The notes under the pieces: generated by a model
The model's input: only the letters and a program-made list of their open reading frames with translations
Database searches by the model: none
Told to the model about the DNA's origin: nothing
Assembly (NCBI RefSeq): GCF_030272615.1
Contig: NC_081414.1
Location: 660,588,438-660,652,437 of the forward strand
From: Cryptomeria japonica
Taxonomy: Eukaryota; Streptophyta; Pinopsida; Cupressales; Cupressaceae
Direction: 5' to 3'
Length of the DNA: 64,000 nucleotides
Shown here: positions 10,725 through 20,956 of the stretch, piece after piece
Layout: the number at the start of each line of letters is the position of its first letter
Position numbering within the stretch: the stretch's first letter is position 1
Position numbers and translations under genes: made by a program

Positions 10725-12071
10725 CTAGATCTGCAGTCCAATGAATAACTTAATCCCCCCTATGAGTGACATTTCAAACTCTTTCTTTATCTCATCTGCA
10801 AATTCATGACTCATCTTGTTATCTCCACCAAAGAGAATTTCATCAACAAATACCTCACAGATCAGGATCTGATCTCCTTCAGACTTCAAGTAGATATTGC
10901 TATCTTCACTTGTTCTCTCAAAGCCAATCTTCACAAGATGGGAATGCAAACATTCATACCATGCTCTAGGTGCCTGCTTTAGACCATATAAGGCTTTATG
11001 TAGCCTACATACCATGTCACTATCTTCAGATAGGGAAAACCCATCTAGTTGCTCTATATACACCTCCTCTTCAAGTACACCATTTAGGAATGTAGATTTT
11101 ACATCCATTTGATATACCTTGAAGCCTTTAGAAGCTGCATATGCAAGAAGCATATGAAGTCCTTCCAATTTGGCTACAAGAGCAAAGGTTTCTACATAGT
11201 CTTCTTCTTCTTCTTGAGCATATCCTTTGCACACCAATCTAGCTTTGTTCCTAATCACTGTGCCATCCTCATTCAACTTATTTTTGAAGACCCATTTGGT
11301 ACCAATTACATTTTTATGATCTGGTTTGGGTACCGAAGGCCATGTACCATTTTTCTCTATCTGGTCAAGTTCCTCTTCCATTGTCTTGATCCAGTCTTCA
11401 TCTTTATGTGCCTCTTTGAATGTTTTAGGCTCAAATTCAGAGATCATACATGAGTTTTCTCTAACCTTTCTTCTTGTAAGGATTCTTGCATCCTTATCTC
11501 CTATGATCTGCTTAGGATCATGATTCATCTTAACATACCAAGGAATGGTCTTGATGGATTCCTCTTGTTTTTCTTCTTCATCCTCATCTCCATCAGTATC
11601 AACATCTACATCCGTCGGTGTAGGAACATTGTTACTGGTACTCAGTTGACTGACAACTGGTTCCCAGAAGGTTGCAACTAGTTCATTTAATGCTTTCTTA
11701 CTACTGGTTTCCTCAATTTTCTCAGAGGTTTCATCAACTCTTACATTGATGCTTTCAATAATTCTCTGAGTCCTATTATTGAAACACTTGAGAGCTTTGC
11801 TCTTGGTGGAATGCCCTAGGAATATTCCCTCATCACATTTAACATCAAATTTGCTCTGGTGTTCACTCCTCTTGATGTAGCATTTGCTACCAAACACTCT
11901 AAAGTAGCTAACCACAGGTGTCTTACCGGTCCAATACTCATAAGGTGTTTTATCCTTACCTTTCCTGATGAGTACCCAGTTCATTGTATAGACTGCAGTG
12001 CTCACCGATTCTCTCCAAAAGGTGTGAGCTACCTTTCCTTGAATCAACATGGTTCTAGCTGCTTCAACCAC
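10725..12071 (-). CDS. Element B integrase C-terminus, linker and RT core
   Basis: An open segment of 448 codons. It covers the integrase C-terminus (GKTPVVSYFRVFGSKCYIK), an acidic linker, and the RT core with QMDVKSTFLNG and [13 protein letters not shown]. The RT active site reads FVDEILFGG where A and I read FVDDIIFGG. The second catalytic aspartate is therefore glutamate, which should abolish or cripple activity. The segment is polyprotein, so the start is set only by the upstream stop. Confidence 0.87.
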   Translation of the reverse strand: MVEAARTMLIQGKVAHTFWRESVSTAVYTMNWVLIRKGKDKTPYEYWTGKTPVVSYFRVFGSKCYIKRSEHQSKFDVKCDEGIFLGHSTKSKALKCFNNRTQRIIESINVRVDETSEKIEETSSKKALNELVATFWEPVVSQLSTSNNVPTPTDVDVDTDGDEDEEEKQEESIKTIPWYVKMNHDPKQIIGDKDARILTRRKVRENSCMISEFEPKTFKEAHKDEDWIKTMEEELDQIEKNGTWPSVPKPDHKNVIGTKWVFKNKLNEDGTVIRNKARLVCKGYAQEEEEDYVETFALVAKLEGLHMLLAYAASKGFKVYQMDVKSTFLNGVLEEEVYIEQLDGFSLSEDSDMVCRLHKALYGLKQAPRAWYECLHSHLVKIGFERTSEDSNIYLKSEGDQILICEVFVDEILFGGDNKMSHEFADEIKKEFEMSLIGGIKLFIGLQI

Positions 12072-12704
12072 AGTCTGGTTATTCCTCTCTGCTAGGCCAT
12101 TCTGTTGTGGAGTCCGAGGGGTAGACAGTTTCCTCTTGATTCCATGTTCTTCACTGTACTTGTTGAATTCACTAGAAGTGAATTCCCCTCCTTGATCACT
12201 TCTCAGGCACTTGATCCTTTAACCACTTTCCTTCTCCACTAATGCTCTAAAAGCTTTGAACTTTACAAAGGCTTCAGACTTATCTTTCAAGAATGTGACC
12301 CACATCATTCTTGAGCAGTCATCAGTGAGAATCATGAAGTACCTATCACCCTACACACTCCTAGTTTTCATAGGACCACACAAATCGGTATGCACAAGAT
12401 CAAGTAGATTGTCAGCAATGAAAGATTTACCTTTAAAGGTTGAGGAAGACATTTTCCCCAATTGACATTCTCTGCACAGGGTATTATCCAGTTTGCTTAG
12501 CACTGGCAATCCTCTAACTGCCTTGGTCTTACTATCCTTCACAATGTTATCAAAGTTTACATGGTAGAGTCTCCTATGCCATATCCAACTATCATCCAAT
12601 TTATCCATGAGGCATGTACTTATATTTGCATTTAGCTGAAATAGATTACCTTTGGTTTGCATGCCGGTGGCCACAATTCTCCATTCTTTCCTTTCATTTT
12701 GCAC
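12072..12704 (-). pseudogene. Element B integrase N-terminal and core region, broken
   Basis: 12351-12704 encodes the zinc-binding part (HRRLYHVN, where the usual Cys is Tyr; CRECQLGKM kept) and HTDLCGP. The DDE core between 12072 and 12350 is recognisable but has stops, including one replacing a residue near the conserved DQGGEF. The integrase is not functional. Confidence 0.8.
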
Positions 12705-13126
12705 ACTCCATTCTTGAATTCCAGAGTGAGACCACTGTCATTCAGCTGGGCAACACTCAAAAGTTTGTGTCTGAGACCATCAACCCAGTACACATTGTCA
12801 ACACTACTCTTTCCATTCAGAGAGATGGACCCTCTGCCTTTGACCATGCATGGTGTATCATTACCAAAGAGAACCACACCACCATCATACTCTTCCAAGG
12901 ATAGAAACTTGCTCCGGTCACCAATCATATGGTGAGAACAACCACTATCAATGATCCACTCATTGGAATTATCAAACCGGGAGACAAGAGCCTTCTTGTT
13001 TGACACATCTTCCTTGACAGCAACAAACACAATATCTTCATTTTCTTCATCCTCTGATTCCTCATCCATGACACCTTCATCAACTGCCACAAAATAGTTT
13101 CTCCAGTTTGTCCTTGTTGTCGCCAT
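12632..13126 (-). pseudogene. Element B gag C-terminal tail and protease
   Basis: Contains an acidic tail and the aspartic protease site WIIDSGCSHHM with the DSG triad intact. The reading frame breaks shortly before the integrase zinc site. The upstream end overlaps the gag frame by a shift of one frame. Confidence 0.82.
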
Positions 13127-13961
13127 TAGGACAATTTACAGGAATATGTCCTATCCGATTACAAGAAAAGCATTTCAAAGGAAGCTTACCTCTGTATTTG
13201 CCAGTTCCTTTAGGAAGTTTCCTGGCAAGGAGAGCTTCGAATGCCATCAGAATCTCCTCATCATTCATTTCTCTACTCTGTCTTGGTTTACCACTAGTGC
13301 TAGCTTCTTTTCCTTTTCTGGATGGTATAATAGAAGCTTTAAAAGTTGATTCAGTCTTTTGAATGCTGCCATCAAAGCTATTTAGCTCATAGGCTGTCAA
13401 CTTTGCAATGATGGAGTCTAGGGACACCTTAGTCTTGTCTATTGATCTCAACTCCTGAATAGTAGCAACCCTTATTGCATAGACCGACAATAGGGATCTT
13501 AGGACTTTGCTTACCATAGTGGAATCTTCCATTTTACCACCTGCACTCTTGATATCTCCAACAATGGTTTTGATTCTTATTCCATACTGTTGAATGGTCT
13601 CACCTTCAACCATCTGCATGTCTTCAAACTTCCCTCTAAGGCTTTCTTCCTTAGTTTTTTTTACATACTCATCACCGCTATAGATATTTTCAAGAGTATC
13701 CCATACCTCTTTGGGATTTACCTTATCTTGGACATCAATAAACTCAATGTCAGATAAACTACTAATTAGGGCTTCCATGACTTGCCCATTCTCCTGCATT
13801 TCTCTCTTCTGGTCATCGGTGAGAGTACCGGTAGGGGCAAAATACGCATTCTCAACATAGCTCTAGTGTTGAGCACCCATGCTTCCGATGAATATCTTCA
13901 TTCTGTCTTTCCATATACTGAAATTTTCTCTGTTAAACTTTGGACCTTCCCTCTTCATCAT
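13080..13961 (-). pseudogene. Element B gag
   Basis: Starts MMKREGPKFNRENFSIWKDR at 13961. A TAG at about 13862-13864 replaces a Trp codon kept in A and I. The rest (13080-13799, 239 codons) is open: a UBN2-type gag domain, then the zinc knuckle CFSCNRIGHIPVNC of the CX2CX4HX4C form. Gag would form the virus-like particle and bind element RNA. Confidence 0.86.
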
Positions 13962-14018
13962 TAGACTGGGATCTTTACCTCAAGCGGTTAAGCTTATAAC
14001 ATAGAGGACCTGGAGGAT

Positions 14019-14030
14019 GCTCTGATACCA
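14019..14030 (-). other. Element B primer-binding site, tRNA-Met
   Basis: TGGTATCAGAGC on the minus strand, two bases from the LTR end. Confidence 0.9.
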
Positions 14031-14032
14031 AT

Positions 14033-15474
14033 TGATAACACAATGATGAATGAATAGTACCCAACCGGTACTGAGAGGGAAGGTGAATCAGTACAAACAA
14101 AAACACACTCTTGAACTGGTTTGTCTATAGACACTATGCATAGAAAGACAAACAGTGACACTGGTCCTTAAACAGAGTACAACCAACAAAAGCCAGAATA
14201 ACTGAGACCAACATAAACTGATTGGCACTTATCTTCTCATACAATCTAACACTTCATTTCCATTTCACCCTAGTGCATGAATAGGTAATCTACCATCAAA
14301 GATATACATATAAGCAACTAGATCAACATGATTCACTGCTAGAATGAAAACAATGTAGCATCACATGAAAAAGACATCACACATGACACACATATTTTCA
14401 TGTGGAAACCCAACTGGGAAAAGCCACGGTGGGGATGAATACCCACAAGCTTGCTTTTGAACTCTTTAGAAGTCCGCTCTGTTAGGAGCCTTGTCTGGTT
14501 AAAGACTAATACAATGGGTTCTATTAGGAACCGATCCTGTTAGGGATCACTCGACTAAGGGATGGCTAGAATACTCGGTTAAGGGTTAAACCCTGTTAAA
14601 GGTTACCTTGTTAGAGGATTTCAAGAAATCAATGGTTTTGAGTCACCCTGTTAAAGCTACCCTGTTAAGGGATTTCTCAACTGTTGAAGTGGTTAGAGAT
14701 CAACAGGTATTACAATGATCTAGTAACAACACTCAATGCCAATGCAGATCCGCTTAAGCTCCTCTTCACCTTCTGCACTTACACTCTGCAGGTATCACTT
14801 CTCTCCATTAGTCTGACAAGAATCATGCATCTCTTCTCTTAGATACACACACACAAATTTTGCCAACAACCCTAGAAAGAGTCACAATATCAACCTTATA
14901 GGAAAACAGATAGGTCAGTAGCATAAACCCTAAACCCTAAACCTATTAGGTTAAGGAATTCAAATGGTTCAATCTTGACTGTTGAGCACATTGCATTAAT
15001 CTCCATCATTCATTTTCCACCGATTTCATGGCAGCTAATAACCCATCACACGTTATCACCGTTTACAGACTTGACACATTCTCAAGGTAGGTAGGAACAA
15101 TCTCCTTTATGCAAGATCCTTCATGCACACAAGGCTTCACATGGTAGCACAATCTATTCTTCGTTATCATGCTGACTCATCATACAATGTCACCAGTTGA
15201 GCCACACAAGCTTGAAGCACTTCAACCAGAAACCCTAAAGTTGAGAGTACCAACCAGTAGTCATACAACGCTTCCATGTGCCGGTTCCCATAACCATATG
15301 TCGGTTCACCTTGAACAAGCACACCGCTTCACTTTGGCACAAATGTCGGTTCACAGTGTTATAGCGGTTCTCACCTCTTTAGCATATTGACATCAATGAC
15401 AACATACAATGTCATTATGTCCTCATACTGGTTCACATAATGTCATCCTCATACCGGTTCACATAATGCCAACA
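14033..15474 (-). repeat. Element B right LTR (5' LTR)
   Basis: Starts TGATAACACAATGATGAA and ends TGCCAACA. Length 1,442 bp. The telobox pair lies near 14934-14952. The usual G-run at the left end is reduced to GAGAGGGAAGG. A short internal duplication of the TCCTCATAC / GGTTCACATAATG block lies at 15419-15466. Confidence 0.9.
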
Positions 15475-15479
15475 GACTC
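15475..15479. other. Target-site duplication of element B, right copy
   Basis: GACTC, matching 1824-1828. Confidence 0.85.
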
Positions 15480-15794
15480 TAACGGGCCAGAGGGAAATCC
15501 CTTAACCGGGTCACATCTAGCAATGTGTTTTTGTAATCTGTAACTAGATTATCTTTTAACCGAGCATACTCTAGAAGGGTATATTTCTTAGTGGGTTTGA
15601 AATCCCACAGTGGTTTTTCTCTATTTGGGTTTCCATGTTAAATCTGGTGTTAATGTGTTATGATGTTTTAAGTGTATCTGTTTATGAGTATTGAATGATT
15701 TACAGTCATAGTTGCATATCAGTAAAGGCTACCGAGGTTGAATCTGGTGAATATAATGTATTATGAGTTTTTTATGATTCACCCCCCCCTCTCA
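15480..15794 (+). repeat. LTR K, right part
   Basis: Resumes LTR K after the insertion of B and ends in a C-run followed by CTCTCA, the same 3' tail as the other LTRs. No primer site follows, so K is a 3' or solo LTR. The exact last base is uncertain by a few positions. Confidence 0.6.
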
Positions 15795-16679
15795 TCTTAA
15801 CTAAAAAGCATCTACAAATGCCTAATGACAGTTTTGATTAAGCACAATTGTCTGCTCTGCAACACCAATTTCACCTCAACACTTCACTGAATGATAAATC
15901 TCTTATTTTCATATTCACCTCTCTTTCATAATGCATACACTATATCAATACCTAAATTACATGAATTTCTCATCTTTATATACAAATCATCAACCTTGAA
16001 AACAAGGTCGACTAAACCCTCAACCCTCAACTCACAATTACATAAATTACATTACATGATACAAAGATCAACCAATAGAGAAATATAATGATCTAAATTA
16101 CATAACATGGACCTAATTCAAATTCCCAAACTATCACATTCACCAAAAATCACACCAAGATCAACCGCAACACGCTACACCACCAAAAATACCACATAAC
16201 AAGAAAAGCATCACCAGTTCATAGAAATCACAAAAAAATTGCACAACAATCAATGCAGATCAATAAAATAAATAGGAAATGACTAAGAAACACCAGCAAG
16301 CACATTAGAATCATTCAGATCAATTGCACCAACACCTCTTTTCAAATCTTCATCGGTCAACGTCTAGAAGCTCAAGAACACAACCAATTAGCAACTGTAA
16401 CAAAGAAAGATAACTTAAAGAGCACCAAATCATGAACCATATGAAATGAAGATACACAAGACCATCCAAGATAATATCCCAAAGTCTTAGCACAATATTT
16501 GATCATACTGGAATATACTAGAGGAAATATCGATTTATGCAAAATAGTGATCAGCAAAACCAAACTGCAAAACCAAATTAGAAAATCTTCTCAAACTCAC
16601 CGGAACAAATCACAGGAATATGTTGACATCAATGAAAACAACATATCCTAGTAGCAACAATGAACAACTATATCCAACA
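15795..16679 (-). repeat. Probable 3' LTR of element C, partial
   Basis: Ends CTATATCCAACA, which on the minus strand gives the LTR start TGTTGG. A polypurine tract follows at 16690-16702, set about ten bases further away than in A or B. The left end with its G-run was lost at the junction with LTR K. Confidence 0.5.
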
Positions 16680-16689
16680 ACTCCAAAAA

Positions 16690-16880
16690 TCTCCCCCTTT
16701 GGCATTGATGGCAATATATGAATGTGAAAAACAGTCAATGCAAAGAAAGAAGATATTACTAGCAAACTCCCCCTGGGATCAAGATAGATAATACAATTTT
16801 TCACATGATCTCTGTCCCCCTTTGACAACAATACCAAAGATATTCAAAACAAAAAATCAGACTCTCTCCCAAAACATAAA
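16690..16880 (-). other. Polypurine tract cluster of element C
   Basis: G-run tracts on the minus strand at about 16691, 16767, 16813 and 16891, in the spacing style seen in A, B and I. Confidence 0.5.
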
Positions 16881-16974
16881 CATGAATCTCTCTCCCCCTA
16901 GGACACACAACCAAATCAACAGACTACTCCAACAGAGGAGCAACACCAACACACCAATCCGGATAAAAGAATCA

Positions 16975-17748
16975 GGAGGGGTGGATACCCCTAACTTGTC
17001 TCTCAAGTAAATAAATGTATCTGCAAGCAAAGGCTTAGTGAAAATATCAACAATTTATTCCTTTGTAGATACATATTCCAACTTCACCTTCTCTTCACTG
17101 AATTTCTCTCTTAAGTAATTGTATTTGATTGATATATGCTTAGTCTTTGAATGTTGCACCAAATTCTTTGATATGTTTATAGCACTGGAATTATCACACT
17201 AAATGATAGTAGGCTCATCATGAATAATTGATATCTTTCAACATTTTCTTCATCCAAAATATCTGAGTGCAATTACTAGTAGTAGCAAAGTACTCAGCTT
17301 CAGCAGTAGATAAAGATATTGAATCTTGTTTCTTACTTTCCCATGAAACCAACTTCTTTCCCAAAAAGAGTGCTCCACCGGTAGTACTCTTCCTATCATC
17401 AATATCACCAGCCCAATCTACATCAGTGTAGGCACACAACATGAAATCATCATTATTTGGATACCATAAACCATAATCCATAGTTCTTTTTAGATATTTG
17501 AATATCCTCTTAACATCAGTGACATGAATCTCCTTTAGATCAACTTGATATCTGGAAGCCATACACACAACATGCATAATTCTAGGCCTAGTCTGATTAA
17601 GATATAATAGACCACCAACCATCGATTTGTACAAACTCTGACTAGCTTTAGGAGATTCATCATTTTTGGACAATTTACAACCAGTCACCATAGGAGTTCC
17701 AACCAGTTTGGAATAATCTAATCCAAACTTCTTCAATAGTTCCTTCAC
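16975..17748 (-). pseudogene. Element C RNase H and RT C-terminus
   Basis: 17218-17748 encodes [20 protein letters not shown], then [18 protein letters not shown] and SLSTAEAEYFATT, the RNase H catalytic signatures. A stop at 17218 is followed in frame by the C-terminal part ([12 protein letters not shown]), which ends near 16975. The central RNase H residues are present but the product is truncated. Confidence 0.83.
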
Positions 17749-18034
17749 ATACTTAGTTTGAGATATAAATATACTTTTTTCTATCTATGCAATCTGGTAA
17801 CCTAAGAAACATTTCATCTCACCAGTCATAGACATATCAAATTCTTTCTGCATATCACTAACAAACTTCATACTCATATCATCATCACCACCAAAAATAA
17901 TATCATCAACAAAGACTTCACAATCAAAATGTTATCATTTTCAATCTTAATTAAAGTACATATTACTGTCAACAAAACCTTTAGAAAATCCCAATTTCAA
18001 CAAATATTTGCCTAATCTAGTATACCAGGCTCTA
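17749..18034 (-). pseudogene. Element C RT core, C-terminal half, cut by element D
   Basis: Encodes the RT segment from RAWYTRLGKYL through the region of the VDD site, with stops and a shift near 17920-17935. It begins exactly where element D is inserted. The N-terminal half is at 25815-26222. Confidence 0.78.
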
Positions 18035-18039
18035 GGAGC
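18035..18039. other. Target-site duplication of element D, left copy
   Basis: GGAGC, repeated at 25810-25814. Deleting D and one copy rejoins C's RT codons in frame across the LKQAPRAWY motif. Confidence 0.88.
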
Positions 18040-19187
18040 TGTTGGCATTTTTGTGGTTTATGTTGTGATTGTCATTGATGGACACACACTTGTATTGAGA
18101 TCCCCTTTATATGTATGAGCTTATGCTCAACCGGTATTTGTTCCAACCGGTATGTTGTATTCTAGTCTTTAGACTAGTGGTGATTTTGCAGAATGTGTTT
18201 CCCGATCTGAAGTGGCATGTCGACCCCAAGCGGTTCACAGATCACAAGCAGTATGAGGGAGAAAAGTGGCACAACACATTCTTACCAGTCTTCATTTTTG
18301 TCAAACCGGCAACCGGTATTTTATATGAACCGGTAATACTCTATGATGAGTTACCAATCCACCGATTGTTTGACGGTGCCAACACATTGATGGTGATTCT
18401 TGTGTCATGTTACTAAGTATGTCTAGATTCATTGAACCTAGGAAATTGTAATGTAATCCTATTGGACCGACATAAAATCAGATTCCTTTAAAAGGACATC
18501 ATGTCTAGGGTTTTCGAGTTGTTGTTGCTATTACTGAAAGGGTTAATGTTGAGCTAGGGTTTAAGGTGGAAGTTGAGAATGATCTTATCTAAGAAGATCA
18601 AGTTGTAATTGTGAGAGAGAGAGAAGACTGAAGTAATGCTAGAATGCATTAGCCATGAGAAATACTGGATCTAACCAAGTAGTTTGTGCTATTAGATAGA
18701 TCAAACACTTGTTGATTACTCATATCTTTGACAAGTTTGTAGCCCTTAACCGGGTAGGCCTCAAAGCCTTTGTAAAATCCTCTAACAAGGTGGTTCACAC
18801 ATGTGAATCTAAAATCCTCTAACAAGGTAGTCTTTAATCGGACTTATCTCCTAATAGAGATTGAGATTCCTAACAAGATCTGTTCTGGTGAAGAACATTG
18901 TAAGACCTTAACTGGTCTGACCTTAACCGATCTGGTTTCTATTCTGCAGATAGTGACTTGTGAGTTCCATCTCACCGTGGTTTTTCCCAGTTGGGTTTCC
19001 ACATTAAATATCTTGTGTTATGGTTGTATTTCTTTTGTGGGTGAATGCTTTATTCTCATTTTGGTTTGCATGTGTGGTAATTGGTTTGACTGTTAGACTG
19101 CTTTATCGGTTTATCTTTAGACTGTGTAAGTGTTTTAGTGCAGAGATTTTTGGCATACTAATTCACCCCCCCTCTTAGTATTCATCA
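18040..19187 (+). repeat. Element D left LTR (5' LTR)
   Basis: Starts TGTTGGCATTTTTGTGG and ends TTAGTATTCATCA, 1,148 bp. A C-run of seven lies at 19166-19172. The LTR starts like those of A, B and I read on the minus strand (TGTTGGCATTATG) but differs from them in the middle. Confidence 0.92.
18485..18495 (+). promoter_or_regulatory. Possible core promoter in D left LTR
   Basis: CCTTTAAAAGG is a TATA-like AT core, followed 20 bases on by CTAGGGTTTTCG, which resembles a telobox. It recurs in the right LTR at 25103-25113. Weak evidence only. Confidence 0.25.
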
Positions 19188-19189
19188 AT

Positions 19190-19201
19190 TGGTATCAGAG
19201 C
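19190..19201 (+). other. Element D primer-binding site, tRNA-Met
   Basis: TGGTATCAGAGC two bases after the LTR end, identical to the sites in A, B and I. Confidence 0.92.
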
Positions 19202-19237
19202 CAACCTTTCTATAAGTTTAACCACTTGGAAAGAGAT

Positions 19238-20368
19238 ATGGGGGAATACACCTTGAGGGAACTTACTCAATAGCTCACTAAGTTTGAGCAAGCCTATGAT
19301 GATCTTATGGTCAAATACAAGGCATCTCAAGCAAAAAGAAGAGAACATGCAGAGAGGCTAATGGAACTATCTGAAAGTAGTTCTGAAGATGAAGCTAACA
19401 TGGAAGCTATGATTGCTGAAGTGAATAAGCTAAATGATTCAAACTCCAATCTGAGAAAGGAGTTGGAAGGACTAACTATTCGGTTTAGTCAAGAGCTTGA
19501 GAACTGGAGAAAAGCTAAAGATCTGGTAAAGGATAGAGATCATGAGATCTCCAAGTTGAAACATGAGATTAGTGCACTGACTGCTCACCTTCATGAGAGC
19601 AGAATGGAAAAAGAAGACATGCAAGGAGAACTAAACATTGCCATCTCTGAAAATGCAAGTCTTATGGAGAGAAACACTGCTATTTCCAAAGAACTCTTTG
19701 AGTCAAAGGAAATACTTGCTAAGTTTGGCAAAAGTACAGTCAAGCTAGAGAAAAAGCTTGAGTCATCTAGACCGGCAAAGAATACCAATGGTCTTGGTTT
19801 TTCTGGACATGAGGAAGGAGAATCCTCAGGAACAAATGCTGAAGCATCAAAGAAGCAACCGACACTCAAAGGAAAAGGTAAGCAAAAATTCAAACCTGTT
19901 TGCTTTAACTATCTTAAAAAAGGACACATTGCCAATGTATGTAGGAGCAAAGCCTACAATAATTTTCCTTATTTCATCAACAATGTACCTAGATTCAATA
20001 AGTTCAATGGTCATTGTTATGCATGCAACAAGTTTGGGCATAGAGCATTTGAATGTAGGTCTGTAGTGGATAACACTAGAAGATATCCTCAGAGGACCCA
20101 AGGAACTAGTCCTGAACCTTTTATGAACTGGAACCACAACCAGTTTAATGACTTCAATCATCAGTCAAGAAGCGGTGGTCATCAAGCGGCAACCAGATGG
20201 AGAGAAAGTTGTATGATCTGTCATGGTCATGGTCACACTGCTGCAACATGTAGAAGGAAGAATGGAAACATGTACAATGGACCTTAGAGAGCACCTGGAC
20301 TTGTTTGCTATCACTGCAACAAACCGGGTCACATTGCAAGATTCTGCAGAAGCAGAAAGTATATCTAA
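19238..20368 (+). pseudogene. Element D gag-like protein with coiled coil and four zinc knuckles
   Basis: ATG at 19238, only 37 bases after the primer site. In-frame TAG at 19271 and again at 20285, otherwise open for about 377 codons. Residues about 25-170 are a charged, heptad-rich coiled coil. Then a Ser/Lys linker with NGLGF, as in Sirevirus gag, and four CX2CX4HX4C knuckles: CFNYLKKGHIANVC (second Cys changed to Tyr), CYACNKFGHRAFEC, CMICHGHGHTAATC and, after the second TAG, CYHCNKPGHIARFC. The UBN2 N-terminal half found in A, B and I is absent. Role by family: RNA binding and particle assembly. Readthrough of the TAGs cannot be excluded. Confidence 0.8.
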
Positions 20369-20956
20369 TGATATACCGATCACTCAGGAAGGAGAAATAG
20401 ATGTTGAAAAAGTTCAAGGAGACATGAAGAAAACATGAAGGAAGAAACCAATAATGTTGGAAGAGGAACCGGTTTTTGCACCTAGTGTGGAAATATTGGA
20501 ACCGGCAAACTAAGCCTTAAAGGCTTAGGGGGAGCAAATGGCGAAATGCTTTTGAACCCCCGATTAACACCAGTAAAAGACCTTAACTGGTATGCTATAC
20601 TTGTCACTTGGCAGAAGACCAGAAATGGTAAAAAGGCAAATTAGGGTTTACACCCTAATAGAGGAGCATTAATGATGGTAGGTGAGAGACATTTATAAAT
20701 GCATTTTTCAAATCATTTCTCACTATCTGTTTTCAAGCAAAGAAAAGTTTTCAAGTGTAGAGAAAAGAAAAGGCGATTTGAGCTTAGATTTCAAGAAATT
20801 GAATAACCTTGAAAGAGATTCAAATCTAGTTTGCAAGCGGTAGTAGAGAACTCAAAGCGGTGATTTGGTATCCAACAGAGAGTGAAGTGAAGCAGAATTA
20901 GGAAGCCCTAAATTTGTGTTTGAAAGGTATTTTTTGTGTTCTTGAAATACTCTTCA
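20369..20956 (+). promoter_or_regulatory. Spacer with conserved TATA block upstream of D ORF2
   Basis: Non-coding spacer between gag and ORF2. GAGCATTAATG at 20664-20674 is followed by TTTATAAAT at 20692-20700. Element E has the same pair, GAGCATTTAATG then TTATAAAT, at the matching place. Just before the ATG both also share AAAGGTATTTTT. The spacer ends at the ATG at 20957. I read the block as a possible internal promoter for ORF2. Confidence 0.45.

Larger units (their letters stand above)
1829..15474 (-). mobile_element. Element B: Ty1/copia LTR retrotransposon carrying nested element A
   Basis: Minus-strand copia element with both LTRs, initiator tRNA-Met primer site, polypurine tracts, gag with a zinc knuckle, protease, integrase, RT and RNase H. 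Removing nested element A and one copy of its duplication leaves about 7.3 kb. The flanks carry the duplication GACTC. Coding regions are broken by stops and frameshifts, and the RT active site has changed, so B is probably inactive. Its LTRs and coding region are close in sequence to A and I, so the three form one family. Clustered polypurine tracts suggest the Sirevirus lineage. Confidence 0.9.

Noticed and set aside
15891-16088. Plus-strand frame of 65 codons
   Set aside because: Lies in the partial LTR of C on the antisense strand, with low-complexity composition.
18111-18416. Plus-strand frame of 101 codons, repeated at 24704
   Set aside because: It is inside both LTRs of D and is cut short by the indel in the right one. 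No sign of coding constraint.
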